64,000 nt of DNA from Paraburkholderia ultramafica (GTDB taxonomy: Bacteria; Pseudomonadota; Gammaproteobacteria; Burkholderiales; Burkholderiaceae). Below are positions 54,080 through 63,503 of this stretch, one piece after another. Position 1 is the stretch's first letter. The number at the start of each line of letters is the position of its first letter. Location of the stretch: positions 1 to 64,000 of the forward strand of contig NZ_CADIKK010000011.1 of NCBI RefSeq assembly GCF_902859915.1, given 5' to 3'. The notes under the pieces were generated by a model that was not told where the DNA came from, made no database searches, and saw only the letters and a program-made list of their open reading frames with translations. The translations under genes and the position numbers were made by a program.

Positions 54080-54640
54080 TTATTGCTTATGCGTCGCCGC
54101 CCACTCCTTCACCGCTTTCAACGTGTTCTCGACGTGCTTCTCCGGCGACAGGCTCGTGTACTCATAGATGATCTTGCCGTCCGGCGCGATCACATACGAC
54201 ACGCGATTGGCCATCGAGCCATGCATCGGCATGCCGGCGTCATAAGCGCCGATCACTTTCGCTTCGGCGTCCGCTGCAACCGGGAACTTGCTACGGCATT
54301 CGCTCACGGAAAACTTCGTCAACGTGTCGATGTTGTCGTGCGACACGCCGATCACCGTCGCGCCATATTTCTTGTACTCGTCGACGGCATCGGCGAACTC
54401 GTGCGCTTCGATCGTGCAGCCCTTGGTAAAGGCCGCCGGATAGAAGTACAGCACCACCGGCCCTTTCTTCAACTCGTCGGCCAGTGAATACGTATAGGTC
54501 TTGCCGCCCAGCGAGGCCTCCGCGGTAAACGGCGGCGCCGCGTCGCCCGGCTTGAGCGTCGCGGAGGCTCTCAACGAATACATCGCGAATCCGGCCGACA
54601 TGACGACGGCCAGCGCCATCGGTATGAATTTCCCTTTCAT
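54080..54640 (-). CDS. Exported peroxiredoxin (AhpC/TSA, Bcp-like)
   Basis: 186 residues. An N-terminal hydrophobic signal (IPMALAVVMSAGFAMYSLRASA) precedes a thioredoxin-fold peroxidase. The peroxidatic site is YPAAFTKGCTIEAHEF with Cys75 in the PxxxTxxC pattern; a second cysteine, Cys115 (SVSECRSKFPV), could resolve the disulfide. VSYVIAPDGKIIYEY is the conserved C-terminal strand. Reduces hydroperoxides, here probably in the periplasm, because of the signal; a partner reductant is not adjacent. GGAGGAG upstream supports the ATG at 54640. Confidence 0.88.
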   Translation of the reverse strand: MKGKFIPMALAVVMSAGFAMYSLRASATLKPGDAAPPFTAEASLGGKTYTYSLADELKKGPVVLYFYPAAFTKGCTIEAHEFADAVDEYKKYGATVIGVSHDNIDTLTKFSVSECRSKFPVAADAEAKVIGAYDAGMPMHGSMANRVSYVIAPDGKIIYEYTSLSPEKHVENTLKAVKEWAATHKQ

Positions 54641-54819
54641 CTGCTGCTCCTCCTTGGCGTGACTTCACGCGCTTAGTCCAATGAACCGAGGTTGGCGGCG
54701 TTCAGTGGAACCCCAGCCAGCTCTGCACGCTATTGGAACACGTCCGCACGGAATACGTATGAAGAAGCCTGAAGGGTGCGTAAGACAGACATGCGCGGGG
54801 CACGGCGCCCTCGACCACC

Positions 54820-56157
54820 TCAGACAGCCGCTTCCTCGACATGCGCGCCGAACCACGCCGCCGCCGACAGATTCAACTCGGACAGCACGTCGGGAGTCAG
54901 CGCCGCGAAGCCGGCCGGCGCATCGGGTGCCGCGGCAATCGACGCGGCGTCGCCCCCCTCGCCCGCCACTTCGGCAAGACGCAGCAAGGTGCCGAGTTCA
55001 CCGCTGCCCGACACGATCGCTTCGCGAATATGCGGCGCGAGGCCGAGCTTCTCCAGCACCACGCGCGGCTTGCTGCCGAGCACCACGTGGACCAGAGAAA
55101 AAATACCGGTCATGAACGCGGCATCGGCAAAATCATTATCGGACGGGCGCAGCCAGCTGGCGGCAAGCTCCATGAAGCGCGAGCGCGTGCCGGCCAGCTG
55201 CACCAGCGGATCGGCGCGCCACGGCAGATCGCCGCTGTCCGCATACAGCAGCAGTTGCGCCCAGCGTGCAATCTGCCGCGTGCCGGTGGCGATGATCGCC
55301 TCGCGCAGCGACGCGATATTGCGTCCAAGCCCGAACGCGCTCGAATTGACCAGCCGCAGCAGTTGCACCACCACGCTCGGGTTCAGCTTGAGTTCGGCCT
55401 CCAGCTCGACAATGCCGGCATCGCGCGACAGCAGCGCGAGCAGGCGCAGCAGGCCCGGACGCACCGAACGGCTGTGCGGCGCGGCCAGCACCTGCGGCCG
55501 CGCGAAGAAGTATCCCTGGAACAGATCGAAGCCGAGTTCGCGCGCGAGCGCGAAGTCCTCGCGCGTCTCGACCTTCTCGGCGACCAGCGTCTTGCCGTGG
55601 CCGCGCAGCGTGGCGGCCAGTTCGGCGAGCGCGGCGCGCGGGGTTTGCAGAAAGTCGATCTTGACGATGTCGGTGTACGGCAGCACGTCGATCAGCTCGT
55701 CCGACAGTTCGCCGACATCGTCGAGCGCCACCTGGAAGCCGGCGCGGCGCAACTCGCCCAGCCGGCGCGTCAGTTGCGCGTCGAACCTCACGGTTTCGAG
55801 GATCTCGAGCACGAAGCGCTCAGGCGGCATCAGATGGACGATGTCGTTGAACAGCAGCGCGCGGTCGATATTGACGAAGCCGCGCAGCGGCCCCAGCACC
55901 GCCGGCACGCCGATCCCGCCGAGCGTGTGAGCGACCACCTGCGCGGTCGCCTGCGCGTCGTCGCTGACTTCGGCGTAGTTGTGCGCGCCGGTCCGGAACA
56001 GCAGCTCGTACGCATTGAGCGCGCCGTCGCGATCGAGGATCGGCTGACGGCCCAGGTAGATGAACTGCGCGGCGGAGCCTCGCTCGGCGTCGTCGACGGA
56101 TGAGTCAAGCACCTCGATGCGCCGGGCAAGGGCCCTGGCAATATGACGTTCGGACAT
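54820..56157 (-). CDS. EAL-HDOD signalling protein (degenerate EAL)
   Basis: 445 residues. Residues about 30-235 are an EAL fold with degenerate motifs: YELLFR, VNIDRALL, LEILET, LDDVGELSDE (Val for Phe of DDFG), DIVKIDF, VAEKVET and FQGYFFARPQ. Several catalytic positions of active phosphodiesterases are changed, so it is probably a c-di-GMP sensor or scaffold. Residues 240-440 are an HDOD domain (LEAELKLNPSVVVQLLRLVNSSAFGLGRNIASLREAI). No membrane segment. The same architecture recurs at 59997-61379. Divergent from the GGDEF-EAL gene across about 300 bases. Confidence 0.86.
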   Translation of the reverse strand: MSERHIARALARRIEVLDSSVDDAERGSAAQFIYLGRQPILDRDGALNAYELLFRTGAHNYAEVSDDAQATAQVVAHTLGGIGVPAVLGPLRGFVNIDRALLFNDIVHLMPPERFVLEILETVRFDAQLTRRLGELRRAGFQVALDDVGELSDELIDVLPYTDIVKIDFLQTPRAALAELAATLRGHGKTLVAEKVETREDFALARELGFDLFQGYFFARPQVLAAPHSRSVRPGLLRLLALLSRDAGIVELEAELKLNPSVVVQLLRLVNSSAFGLGRNIASLREAIIATGTRQIARWAQLLLYADSGDLPWRADPLVQLAGTRSRFMELAASWLRPSDNDFADAAFMTGIFSLVHVVLGSKPRVVLEKLGLAPHIREAIVSGSGELGTLLRLAEVAGEGGDAASIAAAPDAPAGFAALTPDVLSELNLSAAAWFGAHVEEAAV

Positions 56158-56459
56158 GGATCATCGGTGCAATTATTCGGAAAGGCTACGCAGCAGCGAC
56201 GTCACAGCCGGCACTGCACAACAAGGATTGCCCTGTTAACGGACATCAAGCGGCGCCACTTTAACCGAATCGCGCCGGCGGCGGCGCCCCGGCGCGCACG
56301 CGCTTGCTTACCCGATGTTTTTTCTGGCCGCCGCTAAAGATTTTCCGGCCGGGGTCGTTATCTCGTTCTGATGGGGCGGCCTGATACCTCTTGACCGCCC
56401 GAACCAGCGGCAAGCGAGCCGCCCGCCTGCCAGACGAACACAGGTTGCCAGCGACAAAC
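56158..56459. other. Divergent promoter region
   Basis: About 300 bases between the EAL-HDOD and PAS-GGDEF-EAL genes. A TTG-initiated extension of the GGDEF-EAL frame starts at 56391. No repeat or terminator was recognised. Confidence 0.35.
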
Positions 56460-58274
56460 ATGGAAGCGAACAGGATCACCGCGCCCCGCCGGGGCTCCTT
56501 GCGCACGGTCATGGACCGGCTTCGTGCGTTCGGCCGGCGCGTGGACGGCACACAGCAGAGCGGCGCAAGCCGCGCTGCGCAACTGGAACAGGTGGTCGGC
56601 GCCGTCGACCTGCTGGCGCACGTCGACGATGCGCTGCGCTTCATCTACGTGTCCGACGCCAGCCTGCGCTTCATCGGCTACCACCGCGAGTATCTGGAGA
56701 CGATCACGCTGCACGATCTGGTCGCGCCGGCCGACGTGGCGCGCCTCGACGCGCTGCTGACGCGCGCCGCGAGCTCCGGCAACGTCGAGAAGGCGACGCT
56801 CGGCCTGATCAAGTCGCTGACCTATCCGATCACCGTCGAATTGCGCGTGGTACGCAGCAGCCACGACGGCACCGACGGCTATGCGATCGCCGGCTTCGAC
56901 GTGTCGGCCTGGCGCGCCACCGAGGAGCGGCTGACCCAGGCGCTGCATCTGGACCGCCTGACCAATCTGGCCAATCAGTCGGCGCTGCTGCCCGCGCTGC
57001 TCGACGCCCAACAACAAGCGGACGCGCACGGCACGCCGGTGGCGCTGCTCCTGCTCGACCTCGACGACTATCAGCGCGTGAACCGCGCGCTCGGCTACGA
57101 CGTCGGTGACGAGATGCTGCGCGACACCTCGCGGCGTCTGTTGAACATGACGGGTCCGAACGAGACCGTGGCGCGTGTCGCAAGCGACGAGTTCGCGATC
57201 CTCGTGAAGCCCGCCGCCAGCCGCACCGACGCCGCCGCAGCCGCCGAAGCGCTGGCGCGGCGCCTGCTGACCGCGATCCAGCAGCCCTACGGGTTCAAGG
57301 GCCAGCAGGTGCATCTGTCGGCGAGCATCGGCATCGCGCTGTATCCGGACGTGCGCCACGCCAACGACACCGCCGCGCACGACACCCACCTGCTGCGCTG
57401 GGCCGACCATGCGTTGCTGCAAGCCAAGGCGGCCGGCGGCAACACGCTCGCGTTCTATGTGCCGGACGACAACCCCGCCGATGCCGAACGCCTGAAGCTG
57501 GAGGCCGATCTTTACGACGGCGTGCGCAACGGCGAGTTCTCACTGCACTTCCAGCCGATCACGAGCAGTCGCACGCACGGCGTGGTCGGCGTCGAGGCGC
57601 TGATCCGCTGGACCCATCCGGTGCACGGCCTGCTGCCGCCGTCGATGTTCATCCCGCTCGCGGAGTCGATCGGCCTGATCAACTTCCTCGGCAACTGGGT
57701 ATTGAAGGTCGCCTGCATGCAGTTGATCCAGTGGGACGCGCAAGGCATCGAGCTGCAATACGTGGCGGTGAACGTATCGCCGCAGCAGTTCCGCGATCCG
57801 CGCTTCAAGGACTCCGTGCGCGAGGCGATCGAGCTGACCGGCATCGATCCGCGCCGCGTCGTGTTCGAGATCACCGAAAGCCTGCTGATGCACGACCCGG
57901 CGCACGCCAAGGGTCTGCTCGAAGAACTGACGGCGATGGGCATCCGCTTTGCGGTCGACGATTTCGGCACCGGCTATTCGAGTCTGGCTTACCTGCAACG
58001 ATTTCCGCTGGCCAAGCTCAAGATCGACCGGAGTTTTGTCGAGAATCTGCTAACCTCGCGAAACGATCAGGCAATCGTTAGCGCGGTCGTCGGACTCGCT
58101 CAAACGCTCGATCTCGAACTGGTTGCCGAAGGCGTCGAAACGGAAGCGCAACGCACGCTGCTCACCGAGATGGGATGCGATCACATTCAGGGCTGGCTGG
58201 TCTGCAAGGCATTGCCCTCCGACGAACTCGCGCGGCGTTTCGAAGCGCGCACGCTTCACTTGCACTCCGCCTAG
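56460..58274 (+). CDS. PAS-GGDEF-EAL protein with degenerate GGDEF
   Basis: 604 residues. A PAS-like sensor lies at about 40-140 (DDALRFIYVSDASLRFIGYHREYLETITLHDLV), a GGDEF domain at 160-320 in which the catalytic motif reads ASDEF (VARVASDEFAILV), and an EAL domain at 335-595 with all motifs intact: VEALIRW, NVSPQQF, EITES, VDDFGTGYSSL, KIDRSFV, AEGVETEAQ, IQGWLVCKALP. It should hydrolyse c-di-GMP, with the GGDEF half serving as a GTP-binding regulatory domain. The ATG at 56460 is preferred; a TTG 23 codons earlier is possible. Next gene in the same direction is the HDOD-GAF-like protein. Confidence 0.9.
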   Translation: MEANRITAPRRGSLRTVMDRLRAFGRRVDGTQQSGASRAAQLEQVVGAVDLLAHVDDALRFIYVSDASLRFIGYHREYLETITLHDLVAPADVARLDALLTRAASSGNVEKATLGLIKSLTYPITVELRVVRSSHDGTDGYAIAGFDVSAWRATEERLTQALHLDRLTNLANQSALLPALLDAQQQADAHGTPVALLLLDLDDYQRVNRALGYDVGDEMLRDTSRRLLNMTGPNETVARVASDEFAILVKPAASRTDAAAAAEALARRLLTAIQQPYGFKGQQVHLSASIGIALYPDVRHANDTAAHDTHLLRWADHALLQAKAAGGNTLAFYVPDDNPADAERLKLEADLYDGVRNGEFSLHFQPITSSRTHGVVGVEALIRWTHPVHGLLPPSMFIPLAESIGLINFLGNWVLKVACMQLIQWDAQGIELQYVAVNVSPQQFRDPRFKDSVREAIELTGIDPRRVVFEITESLLMHDPAHAKGLLEELTAMGIRFAVDDFGTGYSSLAYLQRFPLAKLKIDRSFVENLLTSRNDQAIVSAVVGLAQTLDLELVAEGVETEAQRTLLTEMGCDHIQGWLVCKALPSDELARRFEARTLHLHSA

Positions 58275-58366
58275 CAAATGCAGGCACAGCGCTTAGGCAG
58301 TGGAACAAGCCGGCCCGAGGCCGGCGTGGCACTCATTGGAACATGTATGGTTTTTGCGGGACTCAC

Positions 58367-59824
58367 ATGGTAAAGGCGGCAGTGCTCGACCGGCTCTGGA
58401 CGCGAATGAGCGAGCGCGGCGATTTCCCCATGCTGTCGCAGTCGCTGCGCACCACCATGGCGGCGATGAACAATGACGACCTCGATTTCAGCGGCCTCGT
58501 GCAAGTGGTGCTGTCGGACTTCGCGTTGACTCAAAAGGTGCTGCGCCTCGCCAACTCGGCCATGTATATGGCGTTCGGCGGCAACATCACGACCGTGTCG
58601 CGCGCGCTGATGGTGCTCGGCATGGACGCGGTCGGCCATCTCGTCGTCGGTCTGAAGATCGTCGATCACTTTCATCACAGCGCGCCGCGCCGCATCGACG
58701 CGAAACTCGAACTGAACCGCACGCTGCTGTCGGGCTGCGTCGCGCGCAAGCTGACCGAGCGCGGCGATCTGCGCGCCGGCGAAGAAGCGGTGGTCTGCAC
58801 GCTGATGCGGCAGATCGGCAAGCTGCTGGTGGTGTTCTATCTGGACGCCGAGTGGGACCAGATTCGCCGTCATATCGACGACGGCACGCTCGAAGCCGAT
58901 GCGTGCGTGCTGGTGCTCGGCGTGACGTTCGACGAGATCGGCGCCGAAGCCGCCGTGCGTTGGCGTCTGCCCGACATGATCCGCTCGGGCATGGGCGAGT
59001 TCGATCCGCAGGATGTCGAACAGCCGCGCCAGGTGCAGTGGCTGCGCGCGATCACCAATTACTCGACCGCGGTCGCCGACGTGCTCACCCAGCAGAACAC
59101 GCCGGACTGGGAGCGTGAAGCACGCATCGCCGAACTGGCGCAGGAATACAGCGGTGCGTTGAATACGGACCCCGAAGTGCTGCTCGAGATGAGCGTCGCG
59201 CTCGCCCGCGAAGAAGGCGGCGACGGCGTGATGCGCGAAATCGTCGAGCTGCGCGCGAATGCGGATGCGATCGCGCGCGAGGCGCTCAACCCGGAGGCGC
59301 GCATCGCGGTGGGGGTCGAAGATCTGCGCGGCCTGCCCGACGGCAGCCCGCTCGCGCCGGCCCTGGCGATAGCGTCGGAAACCGTGTTGGCGGCCCTCGG
59401 CTTTGCGCGCACGGTAGTGTTCGTCAAGCACAGCAACGGCACGTTCAAGGCGCGCCTCGGCCTGGGTCCGAAGACCGACGCGGCGCTGCCGAAGCTGACC
59501 TTCAGCACGGCGTTCGAGCCCGACGTGTTTCATCTCGCGATCGCGAATTCGGTGGGCATCTTCATCGAGAATGCGCGCGACCCGAAAATGATCGCGCGCT
59601 TGCCCGAGTGGTTCCGCCGCTCGTTCGACGACACCCGCGCGTTCGTGCTGTTACCGGTGGTCGATGACAGCGACCAGACCGTGGCGCTGTTATACGGCGA
59701 CTGGTCTCATACTCAGGAGCCACGCCGCATCTCGCAGAACGAGATGAGCGTGTTGAACGAGTTGGCGAAGGAGTTGGGACGTTTTTTTGGCCTGGGGCAG
59801 ATGCGGGAAATGGAGACGATGTGA
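58367..59824 (+). CDS. HDOD domain protein with C-terminal GAF-like domain
   Basis: 485 residues. Residues 5-210 are an HDOD (metal-less HD-GYP relative) domain: LVQVVLSDFALTQKVLRLANSAMYMAFGGNITTVSRALMVLGMDAV, then HHSAPRRIDAKLELNRTLL and VCTLMRQIGKLLVVFYLDAEWDQI. The remainder is a linker and a GAF-like C-terminus (ASETVLAALGFARTVVFVKHSNGTFKARLG ... LLPVVDDSDQTVALLYGDW). The start at 58367 has GGGA nearby and avoids a long non-family extension. HDOD proteins act as scaffolds in two-component and c-di-GMP signalling, which fits its position between three EAL genes. Confidence 0.85.
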   Translation: MVKAAVLDRLWTRMSERGDFPMLSQSLRTTMAAMNNDDLDFSGLVQVVLSDFALTQKVLRLANSAMYMAFGGNITTVSRALMVLGMDAVGHLVVGLKIVDHFHHSAPRRIDAKLELNRTLLSGCVARKLTERGDLRAGEEAVVCTLMRQIGKLLVVFYLDAEWDQIRRHIDDGTLEADACVLVLGVTFDEIGAEAAVRWRLPDMIRSGMGEFDPQDVEQPRQVQWLRAITNYSTAVADVLTQQNTPDWEREARIAELAQEYSGALNTDPEVLLEMSVALAREEGGDGVMREIVELRANADAIAREALNPEARIAVGVEDLRGLPDGSPLAPALAIASETVLAALGFARTVVFVKHSNGTFKARLGLGPKTDAALPKLTFSTAFEPDVFHLAIANSVGIFIENARDPKMIARLPEWFRRSFDDTRAFVLLPVVDDSDQTVALLYGDWSHTQEPRRISQNEMSVLNELAKELGRFFGLGQMREMETM

Positions 59825-59832
59825 AGACCTGG

Positions 59833-59849
59833 CGTGATCGTTGATCACG
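59833..59849. terminator. Palindrome behind the HDOD gene
   Basis: CGTGATC - GTT - GATCACG, a 7-bp perfect stem 9 bases after the HDOD-GAF stop and between convergent genes. No T-tract, so termination is uncertain. Confidence 0.35.
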
Positions 59850-59996
59850 GTGCTTCACTCTCACCGATTCTGTATTTGCCCTGCTTCAACGCTGTTCAAC
59901 ACTGATTCAGTTTGCCGAGGCCCGCGCACGCGCCACCTGCGCCGCATGCCGTGCCTCGGCTTCGGCTCCGCGCTTTACGCTCGCGCCGCCCCGCGC

Positions 59997-61379
59997 TCAG
60001 TCCTCGATCCTTTCCAACCCTTGCGCGCTGCGATCCGCGACGCCGGCCCATGCGCCCGCCTCGAGACCCATCTGCGCGAGCTCTTCCACCGTCAGCGGCT
60101 GCAGGCGCTCGCCTAGCGCGGCAACCCGCTCCCAATCGCCGCGCTCCAGCGCTTCGACCGTCCTCAGCAGCACACCCAGCACGCCCTCGCGACGCAGAAT
60201 CGCCGCTTGAATCGGACGCGACAGCGTCAGCACGTTCAACGTGCTTTCGAGCGAGCCGCCGAACACCGCGTCGACGAACGAGAACACACCGGTCAGAAAC
60301 GCCGCATCGGCTTCGTCGCGGCCGGCTTCGGGCAAACGCTCGATCGCCAGTTCCATGAAGCGCGCCCGGGTCGCCGCGAGTTGCAGCAACGGGTCGTCTT
60401 CGAGTGCGACCTTGCGGCCGTCGGCATAGAGCAGCAACTGCGTCCAGCGCGCGATGCGGTCGGTGCCGGTCGCGTTGATCGCGTCGCGCAGCGTCGTCAC
60501 TTTATGGCCGACGGCGAGACCGCTCGAGTTCGCGAGCTTCATCAGGTGCATCACCAGCACCGGGTTCAGCTTCAGTTCGGCTTCGAGCTGCGCGACGGTC
60601 GGGTCGCCCGCCAGCAATTGCAGCAGATTCAGCAGCGCGTGGCGCGGCGCGCTCACACGCCGGCTCGCCGAGCTTTGCGGCCGCGCGAAGAAATAGCCCT
60701 GAAAGCGATCGAAGCCGAGCGCATGCGTCGTTTCGAAATCGGCCTGCACATCGATCCCGGAAGCGACCAGCAGCTTGCCCGCCGACTTCAGCACGCTCGC
60801 GAGCTTGGCCAACAACGCACGCGGGGTGCGCGTGACGTCGATCTTGACGACTTCCGCGTAAGGCAGCAGTTTGGCGAACGTCTCGTCGGGCTGGGCCACC
60901 TCGTCGAGCACGAAGCGGTAGCGCCGGCCATGCAGTTGCACGATCCGCGCGATCAGTGCGTCGTCGACTTCGAGCGCCGGCGACAGTTCGAACATGACGC
61001 GGTCGGCGGGCAGCCGCAGAATGAAATCGTCCAGCAGCATCTCGCGGCTGACGTCGACGTAGGCCGGATGCCCGGTGAGCGCGCCGCGCACGTCGCCTTG
61101 AATCAGGCCGCGGATGATGGCTCGCGCCACGCGTTGCGCCGGCTCGGGCGCGCGGCCCGGCAACGCATCGGGGCTCGCGTGCGCCGCCGCTTCGTCTGTG
61201 TTTGCGTCTGTGTTTGCGTCTGCGTCGGCCACCGGCAACGCCGGCGCCCGCACCTTGATCTCGTAACCGCACAGCATGCCGTCCCGGTTCAGGATCGGCT
61301 GCCGGGCGAAGCTGGCAAGCAGTTGCGCGTCGTCCGTCGCGCCGGTCTGGCTCAGAGTCTCGATTGCGATGCTGGTCAT
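59997..61379 (-). CDS. EAL-HDOD signalling protein (degenerate EAL), second copy
   Basis: 460 residues with the same architecture as the protein at 54820-56157. The EAL part has YEIKVR, VDVSREMLL, MFELSPALE, LDEVAQPDE (in place of DDFG), EVVKIDV, VASGIDV (in place of AEGVE) and FQGYFFARPQ, more decayed than the first copy and certainly not an active phosphodiesterase by the usual residues. The HDOD part shows LEAELKLNPVLVMHLMKLANSSGLAVGHKVTTLRDAI. Residues about 52-63 carry a small Asp-Ala-Asn-Thr repeat encoded by a 12-base direct repeat (61197-61220). GGGGGA lies upstream of the ATG. Probably an old duplication of the first gene. Confidence 0.86.
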   Translation of the reverse strand: MTSIAIETLSQTGATDDAQLLASFARQPILNRDGMLCGYEIKVRAPALPVADADANTDANTDEAAAHASPDALPGRAPEPAQRVARAIIRGLIQGDVRGALTGHPAYVDVSREMLLDDFILRLPADRVMFELSPALEVDDALIARIVQLHGRRYRFVLDEVAQPDETFAKLLPYAEVVKIDVTRTPRALLAKLASVLKSAGKLLVASGIDVQADFETTHALGFDRFQGYFFARPQSSASRRVSAPRHALLNLLQLLAGDPTVAQLEAELKLNPVLVMHLMKLANSSGLAVGHKVTTLRDAINATGTDRIARWTQLLLYADGRKVALEDDPLLQLAATRARFMELAIERLPEAGRDEADAAFLTGVFSFVDAVFGGSLESTLNVLTLSRPIQAAILRREGVLGVLLRTVEALERGDWERVAALGERLQPLTVEELAQMGLEAGAWAGVADRSAQGLERIED

Positions 61380-61645
61380 TCCGGTCCCCCGCTCGGCGCC
61401 GTCGGCGCCTCCCGCTGTATTCTGGTTTTAGCCGCCCCATGGCGCGCGTTCGTTGACCTGAGTCAGGCCCGTGGCGCCGACGGTATGCCCGGCGATTTTA
61501 GCGCAGGCTATCAACCCCGGACATGTCAACGACGCAATATCTCGAAATAATTGGTGAGCAGTCCGACGACGATCGGGCAAGGAATCGACGATACTCTGAT
61601 GCAGTGCAGAAGCGTTCCAACCGCGTTTAACCACCAAGGACAAAC

Positions 61646-62404
61646 ATGGACGTCAAAAGCGTGCTGTCAAATGCCTTCGCGATGCCGATCACGAGCCCGG
61701 CATTTCCGATGGGCCCCTATCGTTTCATCGACCGCGAATTCCTGATCATCACTTACCGCACCGACCCGGACAAACTGCGCGCCGTGGTGCCCGAGCCGCT
61801 CGAGATCGGCGAACCGCTGGTGCACTACGAGTTCATCCGCATGCCGGATTCGACCGGTTTCGGCGACTACACCGAAAGCGGCCAGGTGATTCCAGTGTCG
61901 TTCAACGGCGTCGCGGGCGGCTACACGCTGGCGATGTATCTGGACGACCACCCGCCGATCGCCGGCGGCCGCGAGTTGTGGGGTTTTCCGAAGAAGCTCG
62001 CGAACCCGGTGCTCGCGGTCCACACCGACACGCTGGTCGGCACGCTCGACTACGGCCCGGTGCGCATCGCCACCGGCACGATGGGCTACAAGCACCGGCA
62101 ACTCGATCTCGCGCAACAGAAGAAGCGCCTCGAAACGCCGAACTTTCTGCTCAAGGTGATTCCGCATGTGGACGGCACGCCGCGCATCTGCGAACTGGTG
62201 CGCTACTACCTGCAGGATATCGATCTGAAAGGCGCCTGGACCGGGCCGGCCTCGCTCGAACTGGCGCCGCATGCGCTCGCGCCGGTCGCCGAGTTGCCGG
62301 TGCTGGAGATCGTCGAGGCGCGCCATCTGCTTGCCGATCTGACGCTCGGCCTCGGCGAAGTGGCGTTCGACTATCTGGACCAGCCTGAGGCGAACGTGCG
62401 CTGA
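61646..62404 (+). CDS. adc: Acetoacetate decarboxylase
   Basis: 252 residues. The catalytic segment [15 protein letters not shown] holds Lys116, which forms the Schiff base with acetoacetate, and the neighbouring Lys117 that lowers its pKa. The N-terminal segment [28 protein letters not shown] and the C-terminal [13 protein letters not shown] agree with the ADC family. The product converts acetoacetate to acetone and CO2 in the cytosol. Length is normal. GGA (ACCACCAAGGACAAAC) precedes the ATG. No CoA-transferase is adjacent; members of the family with other substrates exist. Confidence 0.9.
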   Translation: MDVKSVLSNAFAMPITSPAFPMGPYRFIDREFLIITYRTDPDKLRAVVPEPLEIGEPLVHYEFIRMPDSTGFGDYTESGQVIPVSFNGVAGGYTLAMYLDDHPPIAGGRELWGFPKKLANPVLAVHTDTLVGTLDYGPVRIATGTMGYKHRQLDLAQQKKRLETPNFLLKVIPHVDGTPRICELVRYYLQDIDLKGAWTGPASLELAPHALAPVAELPVLEIVEARHLLADLTLGLGEVAFDYLDQPEANVR

Positions 62405-62462
62405 CCGGCTGTCAAGGCGCGCGACGTGCGTATCGCATCGTTCGTGGTTTGCCGGAGGCCAA

Positions 62463-62495
62463 ATGCAAACGGCCGCATGTAGCGGCCGTTTGCAT
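62463..62495. terminator. Bidirectional terminator
   Basis: ATGCAAACGGCCGC - ATGTA - GCGGCCGTTTGCAT, a perfect 14-bp stem between the convergent adc and binding-protein genes. A and T stretches at the base of the stem suit termination in both directions. Confidence 0.8.
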
Positions 62496-62550
62496 CAAAA
62501 CCAGACTTCTACGCGTAAAGCGAAAAGCGCAAAGCGCTCCACGCAACGCC

Positions 62551-63348
62551 TTACTTCATCACGACCTTCACATCGAAGTACTTCGCGGCGAGGCGATCGA
62601 TCGTACCGTCCGCCTTCAGTTCCTTCAGCGCCTCGTTCAGCGCATCCTTCAACGCCTTGTCGCCCTTGCGGATGCCGTAGCCCACGCCCGCGCCGAGCAG
62701 CTTCTCGTCGGTGACGGCCGGGCCCGCGAAGTCGAAGCCCGCGCCTTGCGGCTTCTTCAGAAAGCCTTTCGATGCCGCTTCCGCGTCCTGGAACGACGCG
62801 TCCAGCCGGCCCGACGCCAGGTCGGCGTAGATCTGATCCTGCGTCTGATACGGCACGACGTCGACGCCGGCCGGCGCCCAGCGCGCCTTCGCGTAGGTTT
62901 CCTGAATCGTGCCCTGCAGCACGCCGACGTGCTTGCCCTTCAGCGACGCGGCCGTCGGCAGCAGACCGCTGCCCTTCTTCGCGATCATCTGATTCGGGAT
63001 CGTGTAGATCGGATCGGTGAAGTCGACCGCCTGGCGGCGTTGCTCGGTGATCGTCATGTCCGAGTTGATCGCGTTGAACTTGCGCGCCGCGAGCGCCGGG
63101 ATCAGTCCGTCGAACGAGTTCTCGACCCACACGCATTTGGCCTTCAGCTTCGCGCACACGGCGTTGCCGACATCGATGTCGAAACCTTGCAGGTCGCCCG
63201 ACGGCGACTTCGATTCGAACGGCGCATACGACGCCTCGACGCCGAAGCGCACTTCCTTGATATCCGCGGCCGCCGATGCGGTGCCTGCCGTTATGGTCGC
63301 CGTCGCGAACAGCGCGAGCGCAGCCATGTTTCGCCAATTCATCTTCAT
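62551..63348 (-). CDS. Amino-acid ABC transporter periplasmic binding protein (Lys/Arg/Orn/His type)
   Basis: 265 residues. A signal peptide (MALALFATA-type, ending TAGTASA before ADIKEV) precedes a type II solute-binding protein: VRFGVEASYAPFESKSPSGDLQGFDIDVGNAV, then FDGLIPALAARKFNAINSDMTITEQRRQAVDFTDPIY, the signature of basic-amino-acid binding proteins of the HisJ/ArgT/LAO group. Two cysteines (FDIDVGNAVCAKLKAKC) are placed as in that group. The start at 63348 begins the signal peptide. It lies downstream of astE on the same strand, which fits arginine/ornithine supply to the succinyltransferase pathway. The membrane and ATPase subunits are not in the window. Confidence 0.92.
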   Translation of the reverse strand: MKMNWRNMAALALFATATITAGTASAAADIKEVRFGVEASYAPFESKSPSGDLQGFDIDVGNAVCAKLKAKCVWVENSFDGLIPALAARKFNAINSDMTITEQRRQAVDFTDPIYTIPNQMIAKKGSGLLPTAASLKGKHVGVLQGTIQETYAKARWAPAGVDVVPYQTQDQIYADLASGRLDASFQDAEAASKGFLKKPQGAGFDFAGPAVTDEKLLGAGVGYGIRKGDKALKDALNEALKELKADGTIDRLAAKYFDVKVVMK

Positions 63349-63503
63349 TACGGGTGTTCCTCTACGGTATTGAATAAAACGGAGCCGAATCCGGGCCAGC
63401 ATGATTGCCGCGCCAAAAATGCGATTCAAACCCGTGCGGCCGCTGTGGTGCAGCGCAACAGCCGCGCGGCCGCGATTGTACAGGCAACGCCGGGCGCGCT
63501 CGC

